From NCBI RefSeq assembly GCF_907165205.1, contig NC_058189.1:68012315-68076314 (forward strand): a DNA stretch of 64,000 nucleotides. Reading direction: 5' to 3'. The first letter of the stretch is position 1; each line of letters opens with the position of its first letter. Below, piece by piece: positions 33,301 to 48,300 of this stretch. The translations under genes and the position numbers were made by a program. The notes below the pieces were generated by a model. That model was given only the letters and a program-made list of their open reading frames with translations, was not told the origin of the DNA and did no database searches. Origin of the DNA: Coccinella septempunctata. Lineage: Eukaryota; Arthropoda; Insecta; Coleoptera; Coccinellidae.

Positions 33301-36300
33301 AGTAGAATAGAATAGAGTGGAGTGGAATGGTGTATGGGGTAGAATAAATAAAATGGGGTGGAGTAGGATGGAGTCGAATGGAGTGGTGTATAGTAGAGCA
33401 GAGTAGAATAGAGCTGCGTAGATAAGAATAGCGTAGAGTCTAACAGAGTAAAGTAGCGTCGAGTAGAAAAGATTAGAGTGGAGCAGAATAGAGTAGAGGA
33501 TATATTAGAGTAGAATAGAGTGGAGTGGAATTGAGTGTAATAGAGTAGATGGAGTGGAGAAGAGTAGGCTAAGGTAGGGTAAGCTAGGAGAGAATAAAGT
33601 AGAGTACGGCAGAGTGGAGTAGATTGGAGTCGTGTTTTATAGAGTTGAATAGAATAGAGTAGAGTGTAGTGCAGTGAAGTGAGATAGTGTATAGTAAAGA
33701 AAAATAAAGTAGGGTAGAATAGAATGGAGTGGGATAGAGTATAGTAGAATATAAAAGAGTAGCGTAGAGTAGAATAGAGGACAGAAGGGTAGATCAGAGT
33801 AGAATAGAGTAGAGTGGAAAAGAACAGAGTATGACAGTGTGAAGTGCGGTGGAGTAGAATAGCACGGGGAAGAGTAGAATGAAGTGGTGTTTAGTAGAGT
33901 AGAATAGGATAGAGCAACGTAGAGTAGAATAGAGTAGAGTAGCGTAGTGTTGAACATAAAATAGAATAGAATAGAAAAGAACAGAGTATGATAACTGGAG
34001 TGGGGAGGATTAGAGTAGAGTATAATAAAGTAGAGTAAAGTGGAGTAGAGAAGAGTGAAGTAGCGTAGGGTAAAGTAGAATGGGGTAAAGAATAAAATAA
34101 AATGAAGTAGAGTAGATTATGATAGAGAAAAATAGTAGAGTAGAGTAAGAAAGATTAATGTAGAGTGCAGTGCAAATATAGAGAAGTTAAGTTAAGTCTA
34201 GTGAAGTGAAATGAGGTAAAATCGAATATAGAGAATTCAATCTGCGAGCTAGTACCCTAAACAAAATATCAGAAAATATTTCTGTAGCACAATTCCTATT
34301 CACTTCTGAACAATACACGAAGAGCAACACTATTTCTCGATTTGACAACTAATAGTTGATTCGCAATACGAAAAATGTATCCTTACCGTTTGGCGCCCAT
34401 GCATTGTTATTCCCAGCGGCGAAATTGGCAGTGCCCATGATAGGCTGCTGTTGTTGCTGTTGCGCGTTGGAAAAAGCGTCCATGAAAGGATTGGAGAGTT
34501 GCAAGAGATCGTCCGAAGGCTTGGACTGCATATGCGACACGTTGTGCTGTTGCAAGACGTTCGGCTCGGCGGAAAATAGATCCAAGGCGGCGGCGCTCGG
34601 GGTACTGACCGAAGACGAAGAATTGCTCATGAAGGGGTTGCCACCCGATGTGGGAGAGACCTTCGACTGGAAAAAAATGCGAATTTTCCATCACCGATCT
34701 TCGTACGAGATCCAATAGGACTTACCTTAAACTGATTCATCGCGGCTTCTTCTTCGAGCAACGCCTGCAGTTTCAAGTTCTCGTCTATGCCATTCGAGAG
34801 ATTGTCGAACTTGCTGTTGGCGATAGTTCCGAAGGCGCTACTGGTAGACGTGAGGGCGGTGACGCCGGACTTGACGTTTTTCTGGTTACTGGACGATTGA
34901 GAGGAAGCGGCCGAAGACGAACTCTTCTTTCCTTCCATCTGCGACAGGTGTTGCTCCAGAGCCTCGAGCAGGCTGCTTGGCGCCTTCGTGAGATCCGGGA
35001 TATTCCCCTTATCTATTCCGACATTCTGCGGGAAAAAATAGTGAATATTAAAATCCGGGAATGAATTTCGGGAACGTCTTTACCTCTGCAACTTTGAGAA
35101 ATTCCGAAACTCTGTCCATCCTGACCAGGAACTTCTTGTATATGTCTAACGCCTCCTTGCACTGCTTCTTATTCATGTCGAAGAATTTCTCTGAAAAAAT
35201 TCCAGTTGTAACAAGTCGAATTGGATTTTCAGAATTCATCATCAGGTAGGATTTGGAATTTGCAAGATCGATATCCTGAGCTTGAACATAATGCTCAATT
35301 TTTGTAGAAAAAATGCCATTTTTATTTTGACGTATAATTTTGCTCCCAATAACTAAATTTCCCCCCCTCTGCTGGGTCAGCAAGTTTCAAAGAAAGATTG
35401 ACCTATTCGAGCATTTTTCTTCAAAGTAGCAAATATGGAAGATATAAATTTTGTGCGTTACATAACTCACTCTGTACAGTTTCGACTCTGAACATAAACG
35501 TGAAACCAACCTAATAAATTTATGATTCCATCGTTATAACCGGCGAAAAGTCGGATTAGATCCTTGAAGAGCAGCATGAAGCACATGTTGATGATGCCGT
35601 TCGTTAGATCGTTTGAGGAACATTCGAACTCCAGGAGTACGTCCAGTTGATTCTGGAGTACCGGTAAAGTCTTCAACAGCTTGTCGGTGTTCATCGTCCT
35701 GAGCATCCCATCCTCTTTTCTGCGGAATTACATAGAATTATCGTAGTCATCGTCAGAAAATAGTGTTGGACTTTCATAAAAAAAATTTTTGAGCATCTTC
35801 TGCTCAGATACAGCCCTCTTAAGTTGGCATCTGAAAATGGTGGAATTTGAAAACATGTCCTGGATATTGAAAACGACAAATCTGAGCGATTGTTAAATCT
35901 ACGCAATTGCAGAGTAAAGTAAACATTATTTCCGCCATAAATTCCATGATGAAATAGTTTCTTGTTTTCAACGAACGATTTCCCAACGACAGTTTCATCT
36001 TTATTAATTATTTATAAAATTACAGCAAGTCGATGATTCATCCTTTCTCAGAATCTAAACGGATTGTAACTATTCATTTTCATGTTCGGGACACAGCAGA
36101 TAACAAAGTGAACGTGACCAGACAGACAATGAGGGATTTATTCAGTCTGTTCTTCGACCGTGTTAACATTGTTAACAGCTCAAAGGTACAATAATCGCGG
36201 GGGCTTAAAATTCAACACGCTGGCGCAAAATTAAATGGGTTGAGGATGGGGAAGAAGCTGTACGTACGAATGAGAAAAAATCGAAGTAACTTAAATATTC

Positions 36301-39300
36301 ATGCAAATGTTTCTGGTGAAATAGGGTTTTCTACTGAGGGTGGATCCATTAACCTGGACCTGCGATTTCAGAAACACTAGCAAGGAAAGTCTAGCGGGCT
36401 AAAATAGTTCACGTAAAATAGCAGCCTTTCGCCTGTCAACATCAACCATTTCCAGGTGACCAGTAACATATCTGTTATGTTTTCTTGGGTGGCCTTATAG
36501 GGAACTTGGTTATGTGTTATTCTTCTGTAACCATTACTTGTCTGATACGATATTTTGAGATGTGCCTGTGCTGTATCCGAATTATTTCCACATTTTGTTG
36601 AAGTTAATGTTCTAGCTCCATGATATCCACGTATTATATTTGTAACTTTGTTCTATATTTGCTATGTATCAGTTTCAGATCATAGAGAGAGTAAGACACC
36701 ATTAATGTTTCAACTACGATGCAAGACGTAAACAAAAATGGAGATTGTGAGAAATGCCATTGACACCGTTGTTTTTATTAGTTGATTTGTATTTATTATC
36801 ATTTAATCACATCAATGTATTACATATAGATCTCTTTTGTAAAAAATATTTGCCTGATCCATATTTGAGCTATTTATGCCCTCTTCAGAAAGGGCATGTG
36901 TTCCTTGTTTGAGGCGGACATAGGAGCATAGCTGCTATATAACTATTCTATTGACAAAACCAGAATCCTGGTAAGTCCGCCAGAAAGCCTTCAAACAGGT
37001 ATCAGCCTGGAGGATGAAACTCTAGAACTGGTCGAGCAGTTCAAATACTTGGGAAGCTTCATAAACACTAGGGCTAACCTGGACACGGAAATACACAACC
37101 GTATCAATTCGGCATCACGGGCATTCTAGAAGCTAAAGGACGGAGTGTTGGAAAATCATGACCTCAATCTGAAGACCAAGACAGCTGTTTACAAAGCAGT
37201 GGTCCTACCAACGCTTCTAAGACAAATAATGCACATCAGATGGTCTTGCACTCTTGCAGCGCGCGAGTTGTATAACAATTGAGACTCAAGGAACGAAGGC
37301 CCGACTCAGATGGAGCTGCCACATTCTAAGGATGCAAGACACAAGACTCCCCAAAATATCTCTGTAAGGCGAATTCACAGAGGGAGCTCTGAAACCAGGA
37401 GGCCAGTATAAGCGTTTTAAGGATATACTGCATCAATCCCTAAAATCAGTTAATGCCGATCATAACTGGGAACAACTAGCATTAGACATATCACAGTGGA
37501 GTCTTTGGGACACAGTTATAATGGAGACTCGAGAAGGATACAGCGGCGGCCAGATCTAGTTGGTAACACTATCCATGCCATGCCAGGAGTGTGGAAGGAT
37601 CTGTAGGTCACGGATGGGTCTCTCCAGTCACAGGAGGGCACACAGCCGCAAGTAGCCCTAAGAAATTATAAGTTTGATCGCACCGATAGTTTTGTTTTTG
37701 ATCCTTTTTGTAGATTTATTCTCGGTAACGGGATACAGCAATGATAATGACTAATGTTCTATATTTGTGCTCTGAATGCTACATTTGAGTTACAAATCAA
37801 GGAACACTAGATATATTTCTGCTATATAGCTGCTCTGTAACGTAGTCACCTGGGTTCTATTGAAAATCACTTTATATCTTGTTGAGAACATAACGAGGGC
37901 AACTTTTCAGTACTTACCCCCTCTTGATCTTGCAGAAATCGAACGCCACCGTCCTGTACGAAATGGCCTTCTCGTTGAGATACTTCGCGTATCGTCGGAT
38001 GAAAGGGGACATGTCATATCCTGAAAAAAAAACATTTCGAATGGGCGATGGGATCTCCACAGTTACGAGCATGCAAACCCAGGAATAATACGAAACAAGG
38101 AAACCCAGCCGGTCGGCGGCTTTGAAATGATTACTGAAAACTAAGCAAGCGAAATAAAATGTTAGGGGTAAATCCGCCAGCGTGGAAGAGAACTCCTACT
38201 GTCTTCTTGGAAATGCGGGATATTAATGAGAGTGCAGAAGAAGCCCGTTTTAAATTAATTTCGTGCACGTTGGATCATGAAATATGACGAACCGAGTGCT
38301 GTAGGAATCTTTTTTCATTTCTCTCGTGAAAGATGAGAGAAAATTCGTTTTTCACGCGTTTTTTCAGTGGGCATTAGTAAAAAATACTTTCATTCTGTTG
38401 AATCTGAATCCCACTGATTTATTTACTATCATCATTGGAATGAGAGTTGAAATGATACTAATTTTTTTCGCTTAGCATATTAGCATGATCTTCATTCGCA
38501 ATATCCATCCAGTTCTTTTTATATTTGTACTCGTTCGCGGATGGTGAAGTCTTCGGAATATTATTTTTAAGAGGAACACAATTTTCTCAGATTCTATCAT
38601 CAATACATTCTACCATACAACTAAATACCATGCATTTGCGGCTTTCTTCTATTATAAGAAAATAAGTAAAAAAAAATAGCCACTTCAAGCTCAAAAGAAC
38701 GAAAAACAAATTTGGATGTTCTACATTAACAACTCACCATTTTTATGTCCTTGGTTTCCTTTTCAACAAAAAAAATCATTAATAGTTTAGAACGACTCTC
38801 AAATTTACTAATAGCTTTCATCCACGATCATGATGATATACAAAAATCGAACTTGAACACTTTTCACTGGTTGTCTATCAAACGATCATTAATCACTTGC
38901 TATTTATGAGCCATTATTCACTGGTGTATGAAATTTCATCGTCACAACCACATAGATTTCTATGAAGCAACATAGAATTGACAGAAGTTGCCGTATAGAG
39001 TATTGAGATGTTGAAATGAATACAGATTGAAAATCATGTGCGATATTCTGGAATAAATTTTGTCATAATCGTGGATAAAATACAGTATTCTCTACAGACA
39101 GCGACCATTCGACATACTGCGTTAATTATTATACTACACATGGTAATTAAAAGAGTGAAACGATAAAAGTTTCAAAGAAGTTATAGAGTGAAAGAATTTA
39201 CATGACAATAAAGAATTTTCCTTTCATAAAACCCAATCGAACGCGTTTTTTTTTTTTTAATTTACTAACTGTGAATGGCTCAATAGGCGCCAAGCGTTGG

Positions 39301-42300
39301 GTGAATCCTTCTGTCAGTACTATATAGTATATTTAATTGTTCAGGAAACGACCATAAGGGAAGTTTATAAGTATCATAAAACTCCTATAAACTGTTATCG
39401 TCTAATAGTAATCACACGCATTTTGGCGGAATATCGTCACTTCTGACGTGAATGTAGCTTTTAAGTACGCGTCTACCAAGTACGTAAATGGGAAAGCTAA
39501 CGTCGACGATAACATAATGTTTCTGGTGAAATGTGCTTCTGATTTAGGAGCGGAAGAAAAATTCGATATTTTTCTAGTCCAACTATCTTCCGAGAAAGAA
39601 GGATTACCGAGTTGTTAGTGACAACACAAGGAAGGAAAGAAGGAATCGAAATAATTTATTACGCCGTTAATTGGCTTAATGAAATTACGCGACAAATCTA
39701 CTCTTTCAAGAATCGATACCAGCATCTTACGGAAGACGAAGAAATTAGTTTGTGAAACAGATATCCGATCAGCTGATTCTCCCCTCTTCCCTCTCCCACT
39801 CCCAAAAAGACCCAACATCCAACCCATAATCGATAACTACAGATTCCAATGCGTAGAAAGTGTTTCGCTCTTGAAAATACATCTTCAGGTGGACGAGAAT
39901 TCAGCTGTTCATTCTCTGCCTTTATAACCCTGTTTTGAAAACGAAACAAAATTATGAAACCGTTGATTTATCCATCCTCGACTAACTCTGATCTTACAAC
40001 CATGAAGGTGCTTCAATGTTTCCCGTTTCTGTGTTTTTTTCCCTCATTACAAACAAGACTAACCTTGAACTCCACTCTTATCTAAAAAATTGCTGAGCTG
40101 GAAGGTGCTATTGCTGGATGCCAGGTATTGTGTGAATCTCTGAAAAATAAATGCAACTTTTATGATTTCATCCTAAAATGTCGGAAAATGCATGAAATAA
40201 TTTTATTATTTTTGATTTGATTCATCTTTATCTTCACCCATCTGAAGATGTTATAGCGAAACACTTATGAGGATTGAATAACTCATCCTGATCAAAATCA
40301 GGTAGTAAAATTTATTTTTTCGATTACCTGTAGTCGCCTCACTGGTGAAAAGTAAACTCCTCCTTTACCTTTTCCTTCACCCACCGTATGCTATCGATCT
40401 ATCGAAACACGTGTAGTGATTAAATAGTGATCCTGGTGATCTACAACGCTGTACTAATAACATGTCCAGGTGGGCGAAGGTAAAAGTTGCGTTTACCTTC
40501 CACCAGTGAGGTGTCTACAGGTAATAAAAAAAAAGATAATTGAACTACCCGATTTTCATCGGGATGAGCTATTTAATGCTCATAAGTGTTCCGCTATAGT
40601 ATATTCGGATGGGTGAAGGTAAAGGTAAAGGAGGAGTTTACCTTCAATCACCTGAGAATCATTCTACCGAAACACCTTTGGTGATTAAATAACTCATCCA
40701 AGTGATCTATAGCGATATACCCATAGCATCTTCAGGTGGGTGAAAGTAAAAGTAAAGGAGGAGTTTACCTTCACCCACCTGAGAATCATTCTACCGAAAC
40801 ACCTTTGGTGATTGAATAACTCATTCAAGTGATCTATAACGATATACCGATAGCATCTTCAGGTGGGTGAAGGTAAAAGTGGAGTTTACTTTCACCAGTG
40901 AGACGAGTGATAAAAGAATTGAACTAAGAGTTCAATCCCCACATATGTTTCGCTATAACATCCTCAGATGGGTGAAGGTAAACTCCCTCTTTACCTTTAC
41001 CTTCACCCATCTGAATTTGTTATAGCGAAACACATGTGGGGATTGAACTCTTAGTTCAATTCTTTCATCACCTGTCTCACTGGTGAAAGTAGACTCCACT
41101 TTTACCTTCGCTTAGGTAAAGGTAAAGGGGGAGTTTACCTTCAACCACCTGATAATGCTATCGTTTTAGCAAAACACCTGGGGGTATTGAGTAACTCATC
41201 CTAGTGAATCAGGTAATTTAGTTTTTGGGTCAGTGAAGGTAAAAGGTAAAGTTTACCTTCACCCAAAAGGTGCTATGGGTCTAGTGAAAAGCGTGTAGTG
41301 ATTGAGTAACTCATCCTAGTGATTTAAACCGATAGTGGGTAAAGGTAAAATAGGAATTCACCTTCTATCAGTGAGGTAGGCGTCTGCTGGTGAAAAAAAT
41401 CTTTCTAGAATGTCATTAGAATGAGTTGGTTAATCCCCACACGTGTTTCGCTAGAATGATAGCGTCTTCACCAGTAGGGATTAAGTAACTCATCCTAGTT
41501 AATCAGGTAATTCGGTTTCTGTATGGGTGAAGGTAAAGGTAAAGAAGGTGTTTCTTCACCCACCTGAAAATGCTATCGTTCTAGCGAAACAAGCGTGGGT
41601 ATTGAATGACTCATCCTAGTAAATCGTAGTTTTTTGTCCAGACGACTACCCCACTAATGAAAGCTCTTTTCGAAGAACCGTCATGTTAAATAATAAAACG
41701 AAGGCTTGTCCCCCCCGTATACGCTCCAATATCGATCTGGACAACATAATCCATAAAATCCAACTGGACTCACCTCATTTCCGTAACACATCATGTGATG
41801 GACAGTTACCAGAGCCTTGTAAACCACCACCCAATTAGTATTTTGTGACCTCTCTATGAGTAGATTGGCTAGTTGTGGGACTGATATGTTCGGTTCGTTG
41901 GTACAATGTAATAAATCTGCAAACGGAAGAAAAATTCATCAGTTGAAAATAACCATCGATTCCAGTTAGTCTACACCTCGAAAATAGGTCGAACGACTCT
42001 CTTTTACATAAACTTCCAAATCCGACATCGTTTCAGATCCAAATGAATTTAATATAATCATTCCGAGGTCGAACCCGCATCGAGTTGGCGTTTTGTGGTT
42101 TGCCTTTGATTGAGCAACGTATACAGCGCGTCGCGGTTTTCGAAAAATTATCAATATGTTCTCGAGTGGAAAGAATTCGTAAAAAAATCATTACTGGACT
42201 TCAAGTTTAGCATAACTGGTTACCAAGTAATTATTAGAATAATCGTAATTAGTATCGCTCGTTTTGGATGTTCATTTACTCTATTTGTGGCTTGACCATT

Positions 42301-45300
42301 TAGGGGCAATTACCAGTAGAAATTATATCATTGCAATCCTGATTTGGGATGGTGAAAGTTGGATATTTCGAAGAGCTTGAAGATATTGAATCTTTTCATG
42401 AAATTTGCAGCGTTTTTATCGAGTGGATAAATGTCTCGCCTTTCGATAGAAGTTTTTAGTGTGCACCTATAATAGACGAATCAAGCATTCTCACTGATAA
42501 GATCGAGGTGCGTTATCTTTTACATAACAACACAAATGGGGTATTGGGTGGGCGTAACTTATATCGAACAATGATGATCGTAATATTATCGTATCTCAGA
42601 CCACCCCCAAAACTTCGGCGTCGGATTGCGACTGATAACATTGCAATGTCATTGCTGTTCCGAAAACGATCCGTTTTATCGGGGTCACGGCAATTAAAGC
42701 GGTTGGTAAATCGAACGTTTCTGGGCAGATTCCGAAATTTGATGAATGGATCTTTTTGTTCGAGAAACGTCGTAGTTTGTGGAATTTCATGAAGAAATAA
42801 TTCCATCTCCTTCATGATGAAGTTATAGATTGTCGAATTCGGCTCGTTCTCTTCTAATCGACCCGACCGAGCATATACAGTGTGTCAATTCGAGAACGTG
42901 CCGCCTTTAATATCTCGGTCCCCTTGCAAAATAAAAAAAATGGTGATCTCTTTTTACGAAATAATTAGATATCAGAAAGCAAACCGTAAATATCGTGATG
43001 CGTTTTCCAGCGTTGCTGAAAAATATATCGCTATATCTTGGTTTATGTTCGAGACATTCGAAAAATTCCAAACCATTATTTTTTTTGGTTTATGTGATAC
43101 TCCTAACGGATTATAGGAATTAATCATCATTTCAGAGAAATACTCGGTGAGTCTTTGACTCGTACAAATATCGCAACAGAGGATTCTTGAGGTCAAACGA
43201 AACACCCTATACCATTTTTTCCGATTCGGTCCTGATAAAAATATATAGCTATTTTAAGTTTTCATAATGAGCTGTACCACTCCTGGAAAAACAGAATTAC
43301 CTTCAGAATAACAAGCTAAATCTGTGACTCTACACATCTATGGATCTTTTAAACAGAGTTGTATTCAGTACCCAATTTATCCATGATCTGCTTTCTGATA
43401 TCTAATTATTTCGAAAAAAGAGATCTAGGTTCCTCTAAGACTTTTTTCTCTACGTCTTATAGTTCTTGAGATGCTCTCGGTAAGTATCGAATTTGGTCAA
43501 CTTATTACAGGGTGTCCCAAATTCGATGTCCAGTGAAGGGATCTCGGAAACTAGAATAGTTAGAGCAAAACCGATTAGACGTTTCCGAGTTCTTTTTTGG
43601 GGAAATAAAGAACGTTAAAAACCGTTGCATCCTACGATCCTTCGTTTTCGAGATATCAGCAGAAAATGAGATTCTGACGATTTCGAAAAATTCTCATAAT
43701 TTTTCTGTCTGCGAAGTTACAGATCTGAAAATTGAACTTTCTACAGGCACTTTCTTACGAAAAATCCACTGACGAGCTCAAAAACTCATTTTTCTGTTCT
43801 AGATTTCGAATTACCTACATATTAGGCTAACTATCATTGAATTTGTTATTTTTTAATATGAAAAAAATTGTTTGATAGTAGAATCTACGTATAAAAGTGC
43901 CTGTAAAAGGTTCAAGTTACAGATCTGTAACTTTAAACACAAAAAAGGTATGAGAACTCAATTTTTGCCGAGATTTTTGCTAATAACTCAAAAACGGATC
44001 GTAGAAGTCTACGATTTCCAACATTCTGGGTTTCTTTGAAAAAGAGCTCGAAAACGTGTCATTGGTTTTGATTTTGCTCTTCTAGTTTCCGAGATTCCCT
44101 CACAGGACATCGAATTTGGGATTTTATGTTGCATAACCCTAAGAAAATACAAATTAAAAAAAAAAATGAGTTTTTTGAAAAGTGGAGCAACAATCTGGCT
44201 TTTCCCATACCCTCGTGTAAAATTCGCAGTATTGTCGTAATCGAACTGTAAGGCCATTCCGTGGGCCTTACAATTCACATCATTAACCCCATCTCGGCGC
44301 TTTTCGCAATTCGGTACATCGATAACATCGCGGGCCCGATCCTAATCGCTCGGCCGAAACAAACAATCATCCGAAATGTGGGATTCCGATCCGATTTCTG
44401 GGTCGAGTGTGCAACGCCTGCATATTTTTGCATTGTTTATGGTCTGTTTATACTCGACTTCGCGTTATGTAACCGCCATCGAGAGACTTTCTATTTCGAT
44501 CGGATTATGCCGCCGGATTGTGCGGCGGTTACATTTCACCTGGCGGGGAGCCTCCAACACACACACGAGCACGTGTGCGTTTTAAAACGGACGCTCGAAA
44601 TCGAAAGTGAGCCGGTATAGGAAGATGACGATCGTGCCCGAAACCCAGAAACGAGATCGAGCTTCTCGCGAAACACCTGGGTGCGCTCTGATTAAAGAGG
44701 TATTCTACAGTATGTCTACAAATACTCGGCGGATTGGCCGATCGACTTTTGTAGCCGCGCTGAATGCCCTAACGTTCTTCAACTGAGAGTTAATCGAAAA
44801 TATGACAGTTGGAAGGACACCATCACAGAACTCGAACATCGTCGTCTAAGACTTCTGACTCCAACGGCCAATTTCACCAAAAGCTGATTCAACACCGTTC
44901 ACTTATATGTACTTAGATAATGATGCGTTTATGCAGAGTAACTAAGAACTGATATCTAAGAAAGGGATCAATTTCATTGGCAGAAGGCGAACACGTGCAT
45001 GCCAACTGCAAATCAGATAGGTTCTTAGTAACTCTAGAAGCTATAAATCATCTGGTTACTCATTGTCCGATTTATAAATTTCAGGATGCTTTTAGAGCTA
45101 TACATGCAGTTTCCGAATCTTTTTTGAATTGGGGTGTCAATTTTAGGTCAATCTGACATATTGAATCTAATTTTATTATTTTACCTTTTTCTGCTTTTGT
45201 TTTCTCTCTATTTCAGATTAAAGTTTCTGGTATCTTGGAGAAGACTTTCTGGATTTTCCTTTTTGTTGGAGAAAGAATCAATTTTTGGAGTGCGAGATGC

Positions 45301-48300
45301 CCTTCAATATGGAAAATTTCAGCTTATTCCGTGAACAATTACAATGCACTACACTCACGGAGAGAAACGGTTTTTTTACTGAGGTTTTGTATGGTACCCC
45401 GTTACGCTTACCTTTGCTAAAACTCATACATATGCTATATTGTTTGATAACCAAAAATGTATTGCTCACATATATGCTAACCTCAGCTAAAACTGTACCT
45501 CATACCCATGCTATAATTATTGTGTGAAGTAAAAAACTGTGATGCTTTTTATCAAAAGAATATAATATACAGTGTGGTCCGAAAAACAGATATCGAACAT
45601 GTAGTTTTGATTACCCTTCATCCTTTCACTGACCACTTCATAGAAAGAACTTCATTCTTATCTCAATAAGGATGGAATTTATATTGTTTAAGGATTCTCA
45701 TGATTGTTGTGCGTGAAACACCAGATATATCGGACAATTTCGTAGTATTAAAGGTCGGATCCATTGCTACATGACCTAAGACAGCCCCGTCCATCGCTTC
45801 GTCTCTTTCATGAGCCCTCCTTTTGTTTCCGACTGAACCAGTAGCGTGAAATTTGGCAACCAGTTGCAACACGTAAGCAGCGGATACATTTTTTCCAGAA
45901 TGTCGTTGGTTAAATAAAGCCACTGTCGTTGTTTCGAAAAAATAATTTCATCATTTCCACTCTACACCAATCTTATCCTACTGCAAATTTACAATCGCTC
46001 TGACACACTTGTAACGTTTTTGAAAATTCACGATAGACTGAGGTAAATCGAAAACATGGTACTTTTTTAGACAAAAAAATCAACACCACAACCACTGAAT
46101 ACCTTTGAAATTTGTGAGATACCAATAATATTCTCGAGATAAATTCTTTCACTATTTTCGCTGTTATTTCATTATCGATGGATAATTTGAAGTAAAATTT
46201 TAGGGTCAGACAGTGCTCGAAACGATCTTCAAAATTAGATATCCAATACCCCTCATCCCTATTCAAAATCAAGCTTAAACTCAAACGGGTAAACCAGAGT
46301 TTTAAGAATCCAATGTTAAGCATTAGTACTTTTGTAACTCTGTGTTTATTCCTTTCATTATATGAGTCATTCATTCAAATATGTACAAGTTTTGTGTTGA
46401 TTACAGACGAAAATTTCGAAGAAAAAAGGGATTTTCATCTGTGAGGGTGATGATTTAAGACTATGTGCTGAGGAAAGAACTTAAATCTTCAAGGTAAATG
46501 CAACAATCAAATAATTTTCCAATTTCAAAATCGGATTCCGAAATTCCGTCAACTACAAGACTATCTGATAGTCCCCATTCACAACTCCAGACCCGACTAC
46601 ACTCTGAATATAAATCTTGGCGTTTTCCTCATCAATCGAGATTAATTTCTCAACTACTTACTCTCAAGGATAACACGAACCATTGCGATTATTACATGAC
46701 TAATGGAGAATTGTGAGGAAAATTGACCCTGTAACCTCAACGTACACATAAAAAGTCGTCTGCAATTAAGTCCAATAATGCAGATGAGTTTCCACGTCGA
46801 AAACGCATCAATGTAAAAATAATATCAAACAATAATTGTTGCGATAATGTTTGTTTGTAATCGGTCGCACGTCCTCCAAAGCCACCGTAATATTTCGATG
46901 AATATAGGCGAGTTATTAATGCTCCACCTAACGGGTAAGGTTACAGCGAATGAAACAATTATCGAATTGACTGACTAGACGAAATGAAATAATGCAACGG
47001 TCGTTGAAAACGAGAATTACTTTCCTTTTTCGGTAAATGTCATGCTGGATAGTTGCAACACCCGTCATCAACTGGATTCTGATTACTCTTTTATATCGTA
47101 TCGGTAAAAGGTTCGATCTCTGTTTGAAGGGGTGGTAGGGATGGATAGCTGATAAACAAGGTGTTTTGCGCAAAATGTCCACTGAAGTATCTAGAGATTT
47201 TTTTGGAGAATTAATGGATAATAATGGATGGTCGAATTCTATCTATCTAAAATATTCTCGTTACTTCGTTATTTCGAATAGGATTCTCCACAAAACTTCA
47301 ACTGTGGTTCATTTGACCTTCCCCATACCCAAACTTCACGGTTCTGAGAGATAATAATTCATTAGTCTCAAATTTGAAAAAATGGTAGAGGAAAAAAGTG
47401 TCTCTTTTGACCTCGTGAATCTACTGTTAGAATATTGATACGAGTCAAAGACTCGCCCTGTACATTTTTCAGACCTTCTCTAGGGCTTTTCCCTGTGGCA
47501 TCGTGAAAATCCGACTCTAGTCTTGATTGGATCGTAACGCCCTGGGCTGCCGACACCCAGCGCTGCGCCGCGACGCGCCTTCCCATGTTGCAATAGCGGC
47601 GTCTATTATTAATGGATATTAATTAACTGTTTACGATCTTATTTTTAGCTCTATATATAATAGCCACGTGCCCGAGACGCCGCCTCGTTCGTCGAACGAT
47701 TTTTTTTCATTATCGCCTCGCGACGAACAATGAGAGGATTAGGCGGAGTGGCGGCATGATTCACGACTACCGGAAAAAAATCCAGTTTTTTTTTTTGTAC
47801 CATCGCGGACGATAGACGTGTCGACCTCGACGACGTTGAAAATTAAGGAATAATGAGCTATTTCGTCGGTTACGATGATGAAATTATCCCATTAACAATA
47901 GGGGTATTCCCCGAACTTCGAAACTGAAATTGGAAAACTTGGGAATGGTAGAGGGACCTATAAACCTTTTTTCATACAACACTACGTGTATGATTAGGTC
48001 AACACTCGGGTCAACACTTCAGGACGTCTAAAGCACTTTTCAAGTACATTGATTTGTTTTGGAAATTTCACCTACCTATCAAATCACCATCTCTGCTACA
48101 AAATTGCAGAAACTTAAGTGATATATTTAATAAATTATACATATTTATAAAAAAACGAAAAAATTCGGGATTTACTCTAGCGTGTCAGATTAATATAACC
48201 GAAGATACCTTGGACCTTGTAGAGTACCTCTACCAAAAACTAGACCTGTATATATAGGAGGAATTGTCTAAGACAGCCTGTCAGAAAAGTAAAAAAAAAA

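Noticed and set aside
33637..33957. A 106-codon Tyr/Ser/Leu/Thr-rich frame on the minus strand
   Set aside because: It is the translation of the degenerate GAGTA array.
32403..34215. An interstitial telomere-like array
   Set aside because: The repeat is GAGTA-like, not TTAGG or TCAGG as in insect telomeres.
34349..35064. Plus-strand and other-frame long ORFs at 34356-34718, 34648-35064 and 34407-34715
   Set aside because: They are shadows of lap exons 7 and 8, whose frame is fixed by splice phase and homology.
40225..41640. A CRISPR-like array of repeats with spacers
   Set aside because: This is a eukaryotic intron. The repeats alternate in orientation, vary in length and differ in spacing.
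44261..44620. A 119-codon frame in a GC-rich stretch
   Set aside because: It begins at TTG, not ATG, has no recognisable domain and lies in GC-rich sequence where long frames occur by chance.
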